A stretch of 64,000 nt of DNA from Candidatus Dechloromonas phosphorivorans. Its GTDB lineage: Bacteria > Pseudomonadota > Gammaproteobacteria > Burkholderiales > Rhodocyclaceae. The stretch is taken from positions 1 to 64,000 of the forward strand of contig JADJMS010000047.1 of NCBI GenBank assembly GCA_016709495.1, read 5' to 3'. The position numbers were made by a program, and so were the translations under genes. Positions 40,111 through 49,381 of the stretch are shown here, piece after piece (position 1 is the stretch's first letter; the number at the start of each line of letters is the position of its first letter). A model generated the notes under the pieces. The model did no database searches, was not told the DNA's origin, and was given only the letters and a program-made list of their open reading frames with translations.

Positions 40111-40572
40111 ATGCGCCATTACCGTTCCGACAGCCCCGAAGCGATGGGCCGCCTTGTTGCACTGACCCTGATGGCTGACGGTGCTATCGATGCCAGCGAA
40201 TTGAAACTGCTGGATAGCAAGGAAACCATTCGCCGCCTGGGATTGAGCGATACCCATTTTGATCAGTTGATCCATGAGTTGTGCGATGACATGCTGATCA
40301 GCGCCCACCGAACTTCGGCAGGTCACCTGGAACTGAATACACAAAGCATTGACCTTCTGCTGGCAGAAATTAAACATCCCGTTCTGCAAAAACAGGTATT
40401 GCACACAATGCTCGATATCGTCTATGCCGACCGCGAACTCTCAGGTGGCGAGGCTGTTCTGGTATCCGAAGCCATGAGACTCTGGGAAATCGACCTGCAT
40501 GAAGTGTCCGATTTCTCGGTTCCCAAAAATCATTTACGGACTCAGAACCAGAATGAACTGGCCTATGCTTGA
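40111..40572 (+). CDS. TerB-like tellurite resistance/stress protein
   Basis: This is a 153-residue soluble helical protein of the TerB-like superfamily. The hallmark repeats are ALTLMADGAIDASELKLL and MLDIVYADRELSGGEAVLVSEAM. Each holds the acidic helix-loop (ADGxIDxxE, ADRELSGGE) associated with metal binding. The ATG at 40111 has a good AAAGGA site. It stands alone on its strand between a DUF2189 gene and a manganese riboswitch. A link to metal stress is inference from the neighbours. Confidence 0.82.
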   Translation: MRHYRSDSPEAMGRLVALTLMADGAIDASELKLLDSKETIRRLGLSDTHFDQLIHELCDDMLISAHRTSAGHLELNTQSIDLLLAEIKHPVLQKQVLHTMLDIVYADRELSGGEAVLVSEAMRLWEIDLHEVSDFSVPKNHLRTQNQNELAYA

Positions 40573-40611
40573 TTGTTAAAAATCTCCAGACAAATTTAGA
40601 CTGGAGGCAAG

Positions 40612-40717
40612 ACAAGGGGGAGTAGCTCTCCGCCGCGGCGTCGTCAGCACGGAATGATGTGTTCGTTCCCGGCGTCACGGGTGGTTCTGGCAACAGCACC
40701 GCGAGCAAGACCTTTGC
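40612..40717 (+). ncRNA. yybP-ykoY manganese riboswitch
   Basis: The aptamer is recognised by its two invariant loops. The 5' half reads AAGGGGGAGTAGCTC (40614-40628) and the 3' half GAGCAAGACCTTTGC (40703-40717). The strands AAGG and CCTT close the first helix, so the GGGAGTAGC and GCAAGACC internal loops that bind Mn2+ face each other. The intervening segment carries the second conserved hairpin arm. It lies in the leader of the voltage-gated channel gene. Downstream, CAAGTGCA (40725) and TGCACTTG (40747) can form a hairpin without a T run, suggesting control at translation rather than termination. Known yybP-ykoY RNAs switch on Mn2+ exporter genes. Confidence 0.85.
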
Positions 40718-40796
40718 AGCACCCCAAGTGCAGAACTTCTAAAACATGCACTTGTCTGGCGCTGGATAGCGATCTGACTCAGAAACGGAGCCCAAA

Positions 40797-41630
40797 GTGA
40801 CAGCAGCAGAAATGAGCCTAGACACTGGAGACTGGCGATCTCGCCTGGCAGCCAAGCTCGATTTGGCACCGGTTCAGCATGTACTGATCGGGCTGATCCT
40901 GATCAATGCGATCATTCTCGGCATGGAAACCAGCCCCAACCTGATGGCGGCCTGGGGGCCTTGGCTGATGGTTGCAGACAAGACCATTCTCGCCATTTTC
41001 GTACTCGAAATTACTCTGCGCCTGATGGCGCACCGGATGTCCTATTTTCGCGATCCATGGAACGTATTTGATTTTTCCGTAGTGGCCATCGCCTTACTGC
41101 CAGCCTCCGGGCCTTTGGCCGTATTGCGCGCACTGCGCGTGCTTCGGGTGCTACGCCTGATCACACTGGTACCCAGCATGAAGCGTGTAGTTGGTGGTTT
41201 GCTTTCAGCCTTGCCCGGCCTCGGTTCGGTATCGGCAATTATCGGCCTGATTTTTTATGTCTCGGCCGTCATCGCCACCAAGTTGTTCGGTGCGGCATTC
41301 CCGCAGTGGTTCGGAACACTGGGCGACAGCGCCTTTACCTTGTTTCAGGTCATGACACTCGAAAGCTGGGCAATGGGTATCGTTCGCCCTGTCATGGAGA
41401 TTTACCCGCAAGCCTGGGTATTTTTCCTGATCTTCATCCTGGCTTCGACCTTCACCTTGCTTAATCTTTTTATCGCAGTCATCGTCAATGCGATTCAGCA
41501 GGAACAACCGGGCGATGGGCGAGCACCAACGATTGAAAGCGAATTGGCGCTCCTGCGCAACGAGATCAGCCGCCTGCGGGAAGATTTGGCACGCGGCGAT
41601 GCACACATCCGGGAATCCGGAAAACCATGA
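40797..41630 (+). CDS. bacterial voltage-gated sodium channel (NaChBac type)
   Basis: This is a 277-residue single-domain six-helix channel. S1 starts VLIGLILINAIILGMETS. S4 has Arg at every third position (VLRALRVLRVLRLITLVPSM), S5 follows. The pore loop has the selectivity filter TLESWAMG, matching the TLESWA of NaChBac-class sodium channels. S6 is FILASTFTLLNLFIAVIVNAI. The C-terminus is a charged coiled coil (ESELALLRNEISRLREDLA) for tetramer assembly. The start is GTG 40797 or ATG 40812. A manganese riboswitch lies in its leader. Its stop overlaps the PAP2 gene. Confidence 0.92.
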   Translation: MTAAEMSLDTGDWRSRLAAKLDLAPVQHVLIGLILINAIILGMETSPNLMAAWGPWLMVADKTILAIFVLEITLRLMAHRMSYFRDPWNVFDFSVVAIALLPASGPLAVLRALRVLRVLRLITLVPSMKRVVGGLLSALPGLGSVSAIIGLIFYVSAVIATKLFGAAFPQWFGTLGDSAFTLFQVMTLESWAMGIVRPVMEIYPQAWVFFLIFILASTFTLLNLFIAVIVNAIQQEQPGDGRAPTIESELALLRNEISRLREDLARGDAHIRESGKP

Positions 41631-42255
41631 TGGCCCGAAGGATACTCGCCGCTGCCGCCTGGCTTGTCGGGTCGGCCGCCATACTGATCGCTGCAGCCGC
41701 CCTGCTCTGCCCGGGTGGCCGGTGCCGGTTGCCGCAGATCGATACATCCGGGCTGGCACTGGTGAACGGCTGGCGGTCAAACGGACTCGATACATTTTTA
41801 GCGCCATTACCTGGTTTGGCTCACTGTGGGTTCTATTTCCCCTGGCTGTTCTGATCGCCTGGACTCATTCACGGCGCTCAAGTTTGCGAACCAGCGCCTT
41901 CGTGCCTTTGAGCCTGCTCCTGGCAACGGGGCTTGCATACATGACCAAGCTTGTCGTTGAGCGGCCCCGCCCGGATATTTTTTCTGCAGCCATTCTGCTG
42001 CCCGAGGACTGGAGTTTTCCGAGCGCGCACACCATGCAGGTGACTGCTTTCCTTCTGGCCATATTGTTTTTGTCCAAAGACAAATGTTTTATCTCCACCG
42101 CCACAGGTGCCGCACTGATCATTCTGCTGGTTGGAACCTCACGCCTCTACCTGCAGGTCCATTTTCCGACGGATGTAATTTTTGGCATCATTGCAGCCAT
42201 CGGTTGCGTCATGGCTGCGCGGCAACTGACGGTTGAGCAAAGGAATAATTCATGA
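41627..42255 (+). CDS. PAP2-family membrane phosphatase, one frameshift
   Basis: This is an inner-membrane lipid phosphatase of the PAP2/PgpB superfamily. The N-terminal helix ILAAAAWLVGSAAILIAAAALL is in one frame. After a shift near 41800 the rest follows with the three catalytic motifs KLVVERPRPD, PSAHTMQ and SRLYLQVHFPTDV. About 209 codons. The ATGA overlap with the upstream channel gene and with dgkA downstream suggests one transcript. A phosphatase next to diacylglycerol kinase fits phospholipid head-group recycling or undecaprenyl-phosphate metabolism. Confidence 0.88.
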
Positions 42256-42632
42256 GACATAAATTTCTGGGCATCGGCGAACCGGGCTATCACCCCTTAC
42301 GCAAACTGCGCACGGTTTTTTCGGGCCTGCGCTATGCCGTCATCTATGACTGGTCAGTCACTTACAAGTTAGTCCTGTCGGCGCTCATCCTGATCGCCGC
42401 CTTTTCGCTGCGCGCCTGGGTGGATTTTCTGGTCATCCTGCTGGCCACCGCTTTCGTGGTTTTTGCCGAAATGATGAACAGTGCGATTGAAGCACTGTGC
42501 GATTTCGTTGAGGATCAACATAACGAAAAAATCAAGGTGATCAAGGATATTGCTGCGGCGGCAGTGGGTATTTCAATGTTCGCCTGGCTGGTGGTCATCG
42601 TTGTTGAAGCAGGGCAACTGATCCAACGATAA
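42252..42632 (+). CDS. dgkA: diacylglycerol kinase
   Basis: This is a 126-residue trimeric membrane kinase that phosphorylates diacylglycerol to phosphatidic acid. Three helices are evident, and the catalytic segment reads VFAEMMNSAIEALCDFVEDQHNEKIKVIKDIAAAAV, with the conserved Glu/Asn/Glu and Lys-Asp-x-Ala residues. The length is typical. It is translationally coupled to the PAP2 gene. Confidence 0.95.
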   Translation: MRHKFLGIGEPGYHPLRKLRTVFSGLRYAVIYDWSVTYKLVLSALILIAAFSLRAWVDFLVILLATAFVVFAEMMNSAIEALCDFVEDQHNEKIKVIKDIAAAAVGISMFAWLVVIVVEAGQLIQR

Positions 42633-42716
42633 AGCAATGCAATCATTGGCTTGGCAACTATTCTGGCTGATGCTTTGCAATGCGGCCTGATAAGTTTCAA
42701 ATGTTAAGTTACACGG

Positions 42717-43535
42717 TTAGAAGGTTGTAGCAGTTCTCGGACTGCTGGACAAGACAATGGAAGTTGGCTGGCTCTGATTGCCCAGTGTCACAAGATGCCG
42801 GCTGAACAAGGTTTTGAAGGTAGAGATAGTGTGATTTCCAGGAGTGGTGAAAACCCGCGACTCTGGCAATACTGTGGCGAGCAGCGGAGGCCCTGCTCGC
42901 GTCAGGATGTCGTCTTCACCGTAGCCCAACCAGATCGGCACTTGGGAATTGAAGTCCTGCTGGCTGATCCAGTTCCATATCATCCGCTGCCAGTCTTTTG
43001 GATCGATTTCATTCGGCACCCAGTCAGAAACACCCCCTGCTTTTTGAATTTCGCTATGGATGCCCGGCCATCCCAGGAAAGGACTGGTCAGCAGAACGCC
43101 GTCGATGTCCTCCGGATGGCTACGCAAATAGATCAGCGAACCCAAACCTCCCATCGAAAATCCAGCCAGCCATATTTTCTCGTAACCTTGGCGACGCGCG
43201 GGTTCGATCACATCTTCCTTCAAGCGCTGAACAAAGGTTTCCGACTGATAGTAGCCAAAATGAGCATTGGGAGCGATGACGTCAAATGGGAGCTCGAGAT
43301 CGCGAATTTCTTCAATAACGCCTTCCTTTGCAAAGACGGTGTGGTCAGCGCCCAGGCCGCGTATCAAGACCAACAAATTAGGTTGTCTTACATTATCATC
43401 ACGCGGGTAAGTGAGCGACTGAAGCGGCTCATTGCTCATTGAAGCACACCCTGAAAAAAACAGCGCGGCGATCAACAAGGTCAATATTGCAGGCCATCTG
43501 CTGAACATATTCACATCAGTTTTTTTCACGGTCAT
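42717..43535 (-). CDS. alpha/beta hydrolase lipoprotein
   Basis: This is a 272-residue putative lipase/esterase. The signal peptide ends in the lipobox FFSGCAS. The alpha/beta hydrolase core has LLVLIRGLGADHTVF, the nucleophile elbow GFSMGGLGSL and a late His in TPGNHTIS, with Asp candidates in GYGEDDILT. The start is ATG 43535 or 43508. It is divergent, with overlapping upstream sequence, from a second lipoprotein hydrolase. Substrate unknown. Confidence 0.85.
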   Translation of the reverse strand: MTVKKTDVNMFSRWPAILTLLIAALFFSGCASMSNEPLQSLTYPRDDNVRQPNLLVLIRGLGADHTVFAKEGVIEEIRDLELPFDVIAPNAHFGYYQSETFVQRLKEDVIEPARRQGYEKIWLAGFSMGGLGSLIYLRSHPEDIDGVLLTSPFLGWPGIHSEIQKAGGVSDWVPNEIDPKDWQRMIWNWISQQDFNSQVPIWLGYGEDDILTRAGPPLLATVLPESRVFTTPGNHTISTFKTLFSRHLVTLGNQSQPTSIVLSSSPRTATTF

Positions 43536-43558
43536 CCCTCGATTTTTATTTTTTCCAT

Positions 43559-44914
43559 ATGACGCAATTCCAGCTCGCCCTACCGAAAACACATTTTGTC
43601 CTATACAAAGACTCAACAAAACCACAAAAGGTTCCTTACCTGTCCACCATTTATTTGCCTTGCTGGCAGACTTATGGCCAATGGCTGGCACTCTTGGCCA
43701 GCCTCTTACTACTCTCAGGATGTGGAAACCTTGCCCGGCTGGCAAAGGACATTCGCGAAACCGGCGATCAGCTGCGAGTTGTCTCCGGGCGCATTAGTGC
43801 GCCTGTTTGCAAGGATTGCGAGATCATCATCGCGGTTTCGGGAGACGACCATGGGCAGGAAATACACAACTATCGGGTTTTCGAGCGCTCAGGAAATTTT
43901 CGTTTGGCAGCTTTGCGTGATTCGCGTTTTCTGATTGCATTTCAGGACTTGAATCGGGATTTCTCCTATCAAGCCAACGAACCTGCTGTCTTGTACAAAC
44001 TTTCAGAAAGGGAGATTAAGGCCGGCGACGTTACTGACATCGAACTTTTTTTGCAGGGGCCAAGCGATCGCCCGGTGCCGCCAACCCTGGAGAAAATTTT
44101 CAATTTGCGAGGAAGCTCCCTCGGCAAGATTGATGTGCAAGTCGGCGATGTGCTTGAACTCGATGACGAACGCTTCAGTCATGAATCGGCAAGCATGGGA
44201 ATGTGGGAACCAATCGGCTTCATGAAATCAGGTCGAGCCGGGATTTTTTTCCTTGAACCCTATGATTCCGCCCGCATTCCGGTGCTCTTTGTACATGGCA
44301 TCAATGGCACACCACGCAATTTCAGGGCGATCATCGAAGGGCTTGATCGCCAGAAATTTCAACCCTGGGTACTAAACTACCCGAGCGGACTTGACTTGCG
44401 AGCATTGGGTGATGGCTTGATCGGCATATTGGCCGAGCTGCGTCACCGTTACGGGTTCAATACCCTGCACTTCGTGGCACACAGCATGGGTGGCTTGATG
44501 GTTCGTGAATACATGGCGGAATGCACACGCTCAAATGCCTGTGACTATGCCGGCAACTTCGTTTCCATTTCAACGCCTTATGGCGGCGTGGCCAGTACGG
44601 CGCTGTGGGTAGACTATGCGCGAGTCGTCATGCCGGTCTGGCGCAACCTTGTGCCCGACGGTCCCTTCCTCAGCGACCTTTTTACAAACCCACTACCACC
44701 CGGTGTGCGCCAAACCATGCTGATCACCTATCGCAACACATCACGATTAAGCCGTGACAGCGGAGATGGGGTCATTCCGCTCGAAAGTCAGCTACGACTC
44801 GAAGCTCAACGACAGGCGGTCAACATCCGCGGTTTTAATGAAGATCACACTAGCGTCCTGCAAAGCTCGGAAGCGATTAAAGAGGTGAATCAGGCGCTAC
44901 TCGGGGTTCGATAG
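43559..44914 (+). CDS. alpha/beta hydrolase (lipase-like) lipoprotein
   Basis: The longest frame has 451 codons. A lipobox (LLLLSGC) follows a hydrophobic run. The C-terminal two thirds is a lipase-like domain: PVLFVHGINGTPRNF, nucleophile elbow VAHSMGGLMV, STPYGGV, and catalytic Asp/His candidates in DSGDGVIPLESQ and NEDHTSVL. With the ATG at 43559 the signal peptide would sit oddly far (45 residues) from the start. A TTG at 43655 gives a normal lipoprotein signal and leaves the inverted repeat at 43594 in the promoter. I consider that start at least as likely. Confidence 0.85.
   Translation: MTQFQLALPKTHFVLYKDSTKPQKVPYLSTIYLPCWQTYGQWLALLASLLLLSGCGNLARLAKDIRETGDQLRVVSGRISAPVCKDCEIIIAVSGDDHGQEIHNYRVFERSGNFRLAALRDSRFLIAFQDLNRDFSYQANEPAVLYKLSEREIKAGDVTDIELFLQGPSDRPVPPTLEKIFNLRGSSLGKIDVQVGDVLELDDERFSHESASMGMWEPIGFMKSGRAGIFFLEPYDSARIPVLFVHGINGTPRNFRAIIEGLDRQKFQPWVLNYPSGLDLRALGDGLIGILAELRHRYGFNTLHFVAHSMGGLMVREYMAECTRSNACDYAGNFVSISTPYGGVASTALWVDYARVVMPVWRNLVPDGPFLSDLFTNPLPPGVRQTMLITYRNTSRLSRDSGDGVIPLESQLRLEAQRQAVNIRGFNEDHTSVLQSSEAIKEVNQALLGVR
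43594..43610. promoter_or_regulatory. TTTTGTCCTATACAAAG box, likely operator
   Basis: Same left arm and spacer as the perfect repeat at 28816 (TTTTGTC-CTA), with the right arm TACAAAG. It lies between two divergent hydrolase genes, upstream of the TTG 43655 start. Confidence 0.45.
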
Positions 44915-44986
44915 ACGCAATGACACCAAGGGAACGATCTTGCGCTTAATAACTCTCACGTCAATTGCCAATCGCGAGAAGCTGTT

Positions 44987-45685
44987 TTGAATACCACCAC
45001 ACTGATCAACGCCGACTTTTCCCGACAAGTCGTTATTCCACCAGCAGCAGAGGCTGACTGGGTTGCCTCTCCCTGCCCGGGTGTCTGGCGGCATCGACTG
45101 GACCGAATCGGCGATGAAATCGCACGCGCCACCAGCATCGTCAGATACTCACCCGGCGCGGAGTTCAGCCCGCACACGCACGATGGCGGCGAGGAGTTTC
45201 TGGTGCTTGAAGGCACTTTCTCGGATGAGAACGGCGATTATCCGGCTGGCACCTACGTCCGAAATCCACCGGGCAGTAGTCACACACCATTCACTCGCGA
45301 TGGCTGCACGATTTTCGCCAAGCTTTGGCAGTTTTCACCCGGGGATGAACAAGCGGTGAAAATCAACACCACGACCACCGCCTGGCGTCCCGGACTGGTG
45401 CCTGGCCTTTCCGTCATGCCGCTGCATGAATTCGACGGCATCAGCAGCGCGCTCGTCAAATGGGCGCCACATACCCATTTCAATCCGCATGTTCATCCCG
45501 GCGGCGAGGAAATTCTGGTGCTTGACGGCGTTTTTCGCGACGAACATGGCCAATACCCAGCCGGCACCTGGCTACGCAGTCCGCGCTGGAGCCGCCATAC
45601 GCCGTTCACGGGTGTTGAAGGCGCAATCATCTACGTCAAAGTGGGTCACCTCGGCGCATCAATGCTGGAGCTGCAACCAGTTTGA
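44987..45685 (+). CDS. ChrR-like tandem cupin protein
   Basis: This is a 232-residue protein with two cupin domains of the ChrR_Cupin type, the sensor half of the zinc-dependent anti-sigma factor ChrR that responds to singlet oxygen. Each domain shows the metal-binding pattern: SPHTHDGGEEFLVLEG ... HTPF, and NPHVHPGGEEILVLDG ... HTPF. The N-terminal anti-sigma domain is missing and no ECF sigma gene is adjacent, so it is a stand-alone cupin. The start is TTG 44987. A role in oxidative or metal sensing is inference. Confidence 0.88.
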   Translation: MNTTTLINADFSRQVVIPPAAEADWVASPCPGVWRHRLDRIGDEIARATSIVRYSPGAEFSPHTHDGGEEFLVLEGTFSDENGDYPAGTYVRNPPGSSHTPFTRDGCTIFAKLWQFSPGDEQAVKINTTTTAWRPGLVPGLSVMPLHEFDGISSALVKWAPHTHFNPHVHPGGEEILVLDGVFRDEHGQYPAGTWLRSPRWSRHTPFTGVEGAIIYVKVGHLGASMLELQPV

Positions 45686-45689
45686 ATCC

Positions 45690-46236
45690 TCATTGACCAT
45701 CAGTCTGCCGATGATCAACCCAGATCAGCTTGTCGGTTGCGAAGCCCAGCGCGCGGGCCTGACTGACCAATTGCTCATGAATCGTCAACTGGTAATTGTT
45801 TATCGCGGGCAAGAAGCCACAAATAATCGCGATCCGGGCCAGCGACGAGCGACCAGCGATAGTCTTTCTGATCCAGCGCAACAACATGGTAGCCACCGTA
45901 AAACGGGCCAAAGAATGAAACCTTGAGCGATGCCGTATTGCTGTCACCGGTGAATAAGGCGCGGCCAATCGCCTCTTTCCAAGCCTGCTTCTGCGTGTCA
46001 TAGCCCCGGTTGATCACCTTGACGCTGCCATCATCCTGCAACTGATACGTTGCATTGACATCGCTCATGCCGCGCTCGAAGGAGTGGTCAAGACGCGCAA
46101 TTTCATACCATTTGCCGAGATAGCGATTGATCTCGAATGGCGATACGGGATTAATCCCTACAGGCGGTGCAGTCGAACAGCCAACCAGTGTCAGGGCACA
46201 AGCAATCATCAAAAACATAGCGCGAATAGCAGTCAT
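45690..46236 (-). CDS. blc: bacterial lipocalin, one frameshift
   Basis: This is an outer-membrane lipocalin of the Blc type that binds fatty acids or lysophospholipids. The ATG at 46236 opens a lipoprotein signal ending TLVGCS. The lipocalin GxW signature YLGKWYEIARLDHSFERG is followed by NATYQLQDDGSVKVINRGY, SFFGPFYGGYHVVALD and YLWLLARDK. The frame changes near 45800; the end then reads IHEQLVSQARALGFATDKLIWV, the usual C-terminal helix, and stops at 45690. Confidence 0.92.
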
Positions 46237-46273
46237 TACAGACCTCAAGCGTAAATGGTGAAAAATTCAATCT

Positions 46274-46308
46274 GTTACGGTCAACTGCCAAAACAGCGTA
46301 TATTTTTT
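46274..46308 (+). repeat. USS-like element 8 (core GTTACGGTCAAC)
   Basis: Exact core at 46274-46285, with AAAA at 46290 and ATATTTTTT at 46300. It is intergenic, between blc and htpG, and adjacent to the htpG terminator. Confidence 0.75.
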
Positions 46309-46314
46309 GCCAAG

Positions 46315-46340
46315 AAAAAACCGCCAAGCGGCGGTTTTTT
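46315..46340. terminator. bidirectional rho-independent terminator after htpG
   Basis: Stem AAAAAACCGCC / GGCGGTTTTTT (46315-46325, 46330-46340) with loop AAGC. A/T runs on both sides let it work in either direction. It ends htpG on the minus strand. Confidence 0.88.
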
Positions 46341-46357
46341 CTTCAAGCATTTTCAGC

Positions 46358-48274
46358 TTACTTCGCAGACAGCGCCATCATCAGATCGTTGATGCGCTTG
46401 ACGAAACCGGCGGGATCATCGAGCTGGCCACCTTCGGCCAGTGTTGCCTGTTCAAACAACAGCGCTGCCCAGTCGTCGAAACGGTTTTCCTCATACTTTA
46501 AACGCAACACCGCCGGATGCTGCGGGTTGATTTCAAGAATCGGCTTGGCCGATGGCATGGGCTGACCAGCAGCTTTCATCAGACGCGCCAAATTGCCGGA
46601 GGGATCGTGCTCGTCTGACACCAGACAGGACGGCGAATCGGTCAGGCGGTAGGTGACGCGGACATCCTTCACCTTGTCGCCGAGCGAGGCCTTGACCTTT
46701 TCAAGCAGTTCCTTGTACTCGTCAGCCGCCTTCTCGGCTTCCTGCTTCTCTGCTTCGTCTTCCAGCTTGCCAAGATCGAGACCGCCCTTGGCGACAGATT
46801 GCAGATGCTTGCCGTCAAACTCGGTCAGGTGACCAACCACCCACTCATCAACACGGTCTGAGAGCAGCAGCACTTCAATGCCCTTCTTGCGGAAGATTTC
46901 GAGGTGCGGGCTGTTTTTGGCAGCGTTGAAGGTATCGGCGGTGACGAAGTAAATCTTCTCCTGGCCTTCCTTCATACGACCGATATAGTCAGCCAGCGAA
47001 ATGCTCTGCTCCGGCGTATCGTTATGTGTCGAAGCAAAACGGATCAGGCCGGCGATCTTTTCCTTGTTGGCTTGATCTTCGCCAACGCCTTCCTTGAGCA
47101 CAGCACCAAAGGCTTCCCAGAACTTGGTGTACTTTTCCTTGTCGTTCTCCGACAGATCTTCGAGCATGGACAACACCTTGCGCGTACAGCCGCTGCGGAT
47201 GCCGTCGATATCTTTGCTCTGCTGCAGGATTTCGCGCGACACATTGAGCGGCAGATCAGCTGAATCCACCACCCCGCGCACGAAGCGCATGTAAAGCGGC
47301 ATCAACTGCTCGGCATCGTCCATGATGAAAACGCGACGCACGTAGAGCTTGATACCGTGGCGGGCATTGCGGTCCCACAGATCGAACGGCGCGCGAGCCG
47401 GGATGTAGAGCAGCTGCGTGTATTCCTGCTTGCCTTCGACACGGGCATGCGTCCACGCCAGCGGCTCGTCAAAATCGTGGGCAACGTGCTTGTAGAATTC
47501 CTTGTACTGCTCGTCGGTGATCTCCGATTTGGGGCGAACCCAAAGGGCATTGGCCTGGTTGACCGTTTCGTCTTCCTCGGTCATCACCTGCTCGCCCTTT
47601 TCCTGATTCCATTCTTCCTTCTGCATGACGATAGGCAGGGTGATGTGATCGGAATACTTGCGGATGATCGATTTCAGCTTCCAGCCGCCAAGGAATTCAT
47701 CTTCACCTTCGCGCAGATGCAGAGTGACGTCCGTACCACGCGTGGCTTTTTCAACCATCTCGACGGTGTAATCACCCTCGCCACCGGATTCCCAGCAGAC
47801 GGCCTGATTGGCTTCAACGCCGGCACGACGGGAAACGACCGTCACTTTGTCGGCAATGATGAAGGAGGAGTAGAAGCCGACGCCGAACTGGCCGATCAGG
47901 TGCGCATCCTTGGCTTGATCGCCGGTCAATGCCGAGAAGAATTCCTTGGTGCCCGACTTGGCGATGGTGCCAAGATGCTCAACCGCTTCATCACGGCTCA
48001 AGCCGATGCCGTTGTCGGAAATGGTGATGGTGCGCGCTTCCTTGTTGAATGCGATGCGAATCTTCAGATCGCCATCATCGCCATACAGGGCGCTGTTGTT
48101 CAGCGCTTCGAAACGCAGCTTGTCGCAGGCGTCGGAGGCGTTGGAAACCAGCTCGCGCAGGAAAATCTCCTTGTTGCTGTACAAGGAGTGGATCATCAGT
48201 TGCAGCAGTTGCTTTACTTCAGCCTGGAAACCCAGGGTTTCGCGATTTGCGTTCGCGGTTGCAGACTCGGACAT
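46358..48274 (-). CDS. htpG: chaperone protein HtpG (Hsp90)
   Basis: This is a 638-residue Hsp90 chaperone with an intact frame. The N-terminal ATPase domain has [35 protein letters not shown] and [17 protein letters not shown]. The middle domain has [24 protein letters not shown] and [16 protein letters not shown]. The C-terminal dimerisation domain ends [13 protein letters not shown]. Length and motifs are standard. A terminator follows the stop. It probably has a heat-shock promoter upstream, which I cannot delimit. Confidence 0.98.
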   Translation of the reverse strand: MSESATANANRETLGFQAEVKQLLQLMIHSLYSNKEIFLRELVSNASDACDKLRFEALNNSALYGDDGDLKIRIAFNKEARTITISDNGIGLSRDEAVEHLGTIAKSGTKEFFSALTGDQAKDAHLIGQFGVGFYSSFIIADKVTVVSRRAGVEANQAVCWESGGEGDYTVEMVEKATRGTDVTLHLREGEDEFLGGWKLKSIIRKYSDHITLPIVMQKEEWNQEKGEQVMTEEDETVNQANALWVRPKSEITDEQYKEFYKHVAHDFDEPLAWTHARVEGKQEYTQLLYIPARAPFDLWDRNARHGIKLYVRRVFIMDDAEQLMPLYMRFVRGVVDSADLPLNVSREILQQSKDIDGIRSGCTRKVLSMLEDLSENDKEKYTKFWEAFGAVLKEGVGEDQANKEKIAGLIRFASTHNDTPEQSISLADYIGRMKEGQEKIYFVTADTFNAAKNSPHLEIFRKKGIEVLLLSDRVDEWVVGHLTEFDGKHLQSVAKGGLDLGKLEDEAEKQEAEKAADEYKELLEKVKASLGDKVKDVRVTYRLTDSPSCLVSDEHDPSGNLARLMKAAGQPMPSAKPILEINPQHPAVLRLKYEENRFDDWAALLFEQATLAEGGQLDDPAGFVKRINDLMMALSAK

Positions 48275-48356
48275 GCTTTAACTCCCAATCAAACCAAATA
48301 GGTATGACGGGAGTTGGGGCCAGCTGTCAGGAATTCAAGAGGGTGTGGCGAATCAT

Positions 48357-48855
48357 TCAGCGCATATCGCGTGCAGCACGCAACATTTCTTCATTCAGCA
48401 CCTGGGTGTCTGTACCGGAACAACTCAAAACCTCAATTTCTTCGAAATCTGGCGCTGTACCCAATGCTTCCGCTGCCTTCGACGATTTTGCCATCGCGAT
48501 GCGCTTTCAACTGTGCCAGCATGAGATCGTGTTCTGAAAGGCCTGTTTTCATCCCTTCCGGTACATCTGCCCCCAGCTCGACCAGCGCGCGGACCACCTC
48601 AACCCGGCCACCACGAATCGCCATATTGAGCGGCGAGATCGGAACACTATTATCAGGCAGATTAACCTTGGCACCACGCGCAGCCAATTCACGGACAATA
48701 TCGGCAAAACCCATGAAACAGGCAACACCCATTGGCAAACCGGGATCACCAACACCATCCTCAAGCTCGACCGAAGCGCCGGAATCAAGCATAGCCCTGA
48801 CTTCAGCCAGCTTGCCGCTGCGAATTGCCTTGATCAGTATAAGTGGATCAGCCAT
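48357..48855 (-). CDS. ankyrin-repeat protein, one frameshift
   Basis: This is a small soluble ankyrin-repeat protein. Repeats are seen in LILIKAIRSGKLAEVRAMLDSGASVELED, ACFMGFADIVRELAARGAKVNLPD and LNMAIRGGRVEVVRALVELGADV. Near 48475 the frame shifts. The corrected end EALGTAPDFEEIEVLSCSGTDTQVLNEE... stops at 48357, about 165 codons in all. Partner proteins are unknown. It lies between htpG and greB on the same strand. Confidence 0.82.
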
Positions 48856-48882
48856 CGTGCTTCCCTGACAAAAGGCTAGGTG

Positions 48883-49381
48883 TTAATCAATACTTACGTA
48901 TTCAACCGCAACAATATCGATCTCGCGGATGCCCATCGGGCTTTGGAAACGGATGCTGTCGCCTGACATCCATTTCATCAATACCCACAATCGTATAAAC
49001 ATTCTCGACGCCATCGGCATCGGCAATCGTCACTCGTGCGCCAAAAAACACCTGATCATTGTCGCCCTGTCGCAGCGGATCAACAACTTCGGCGTTATCA
49101 AGACGCTTGGTCAAAAAGCGTATCCGCCGGTCAATCTCGCGCAAACGACGCTTGCCGTAAATGTAATCGCCATTCTCCGAGCGATCTCCATTCGATGCCG
49201 CCCAAGCAACCACCTCAACCACATGCGGCCGTTCCCGCTTGATCAATTCCTCCAGCTCATCCTTTAACCGGGCGTGTCCAGCCGGTGTGATGTAGTTGGG
49301 TGCGCCAGCCGGAATTTGCAAGCCGGGAGGCAACTCTTCTTCATCATCACCGTCGCTTTCCCGGACAAATGCCTTGTTCAT
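48883..49381 (-). pseudogene. greB: transcription elongation factor GreB with internal deletion
   Basis: GreB rescues backtracked RNA polymerase by stimulating transcript cleavage. The coiled-coil domain is present: NYITPAGHARLKDELEELIKRERP, VVEVVAWAASNGDRSENGDYIYGKRRLREIDRRIRFLTKRL with the tip acidic residues. The C-terminal domain starts VFFGARVTIADADGVENVYTIVGIDEMD. It should then continue with about twenty residues containing an ISWxSPIARAL-type strand, which are absent. In the next frame GDSIRFQSPMGIREIDIVAVEY follows and stops at 48883. The ATG shares its last bases with the stop of the gene upstream. Confidence 0.87.

Noticed and set aside
40584..40606. CTCCAG/CTGGAG inverted repeat after the TerB-like gene as a terminator
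   Set aside because: The stem is short, the loop is eleven bases and no T run follows. It more likely belongs to the riboswitch leader or is incidental.
47357..48301. 314-codon open frame opposite htpG
   Set aside because: It is a mirror of htpG codon structure with no recognisable domain; htpG is intact and conserved.
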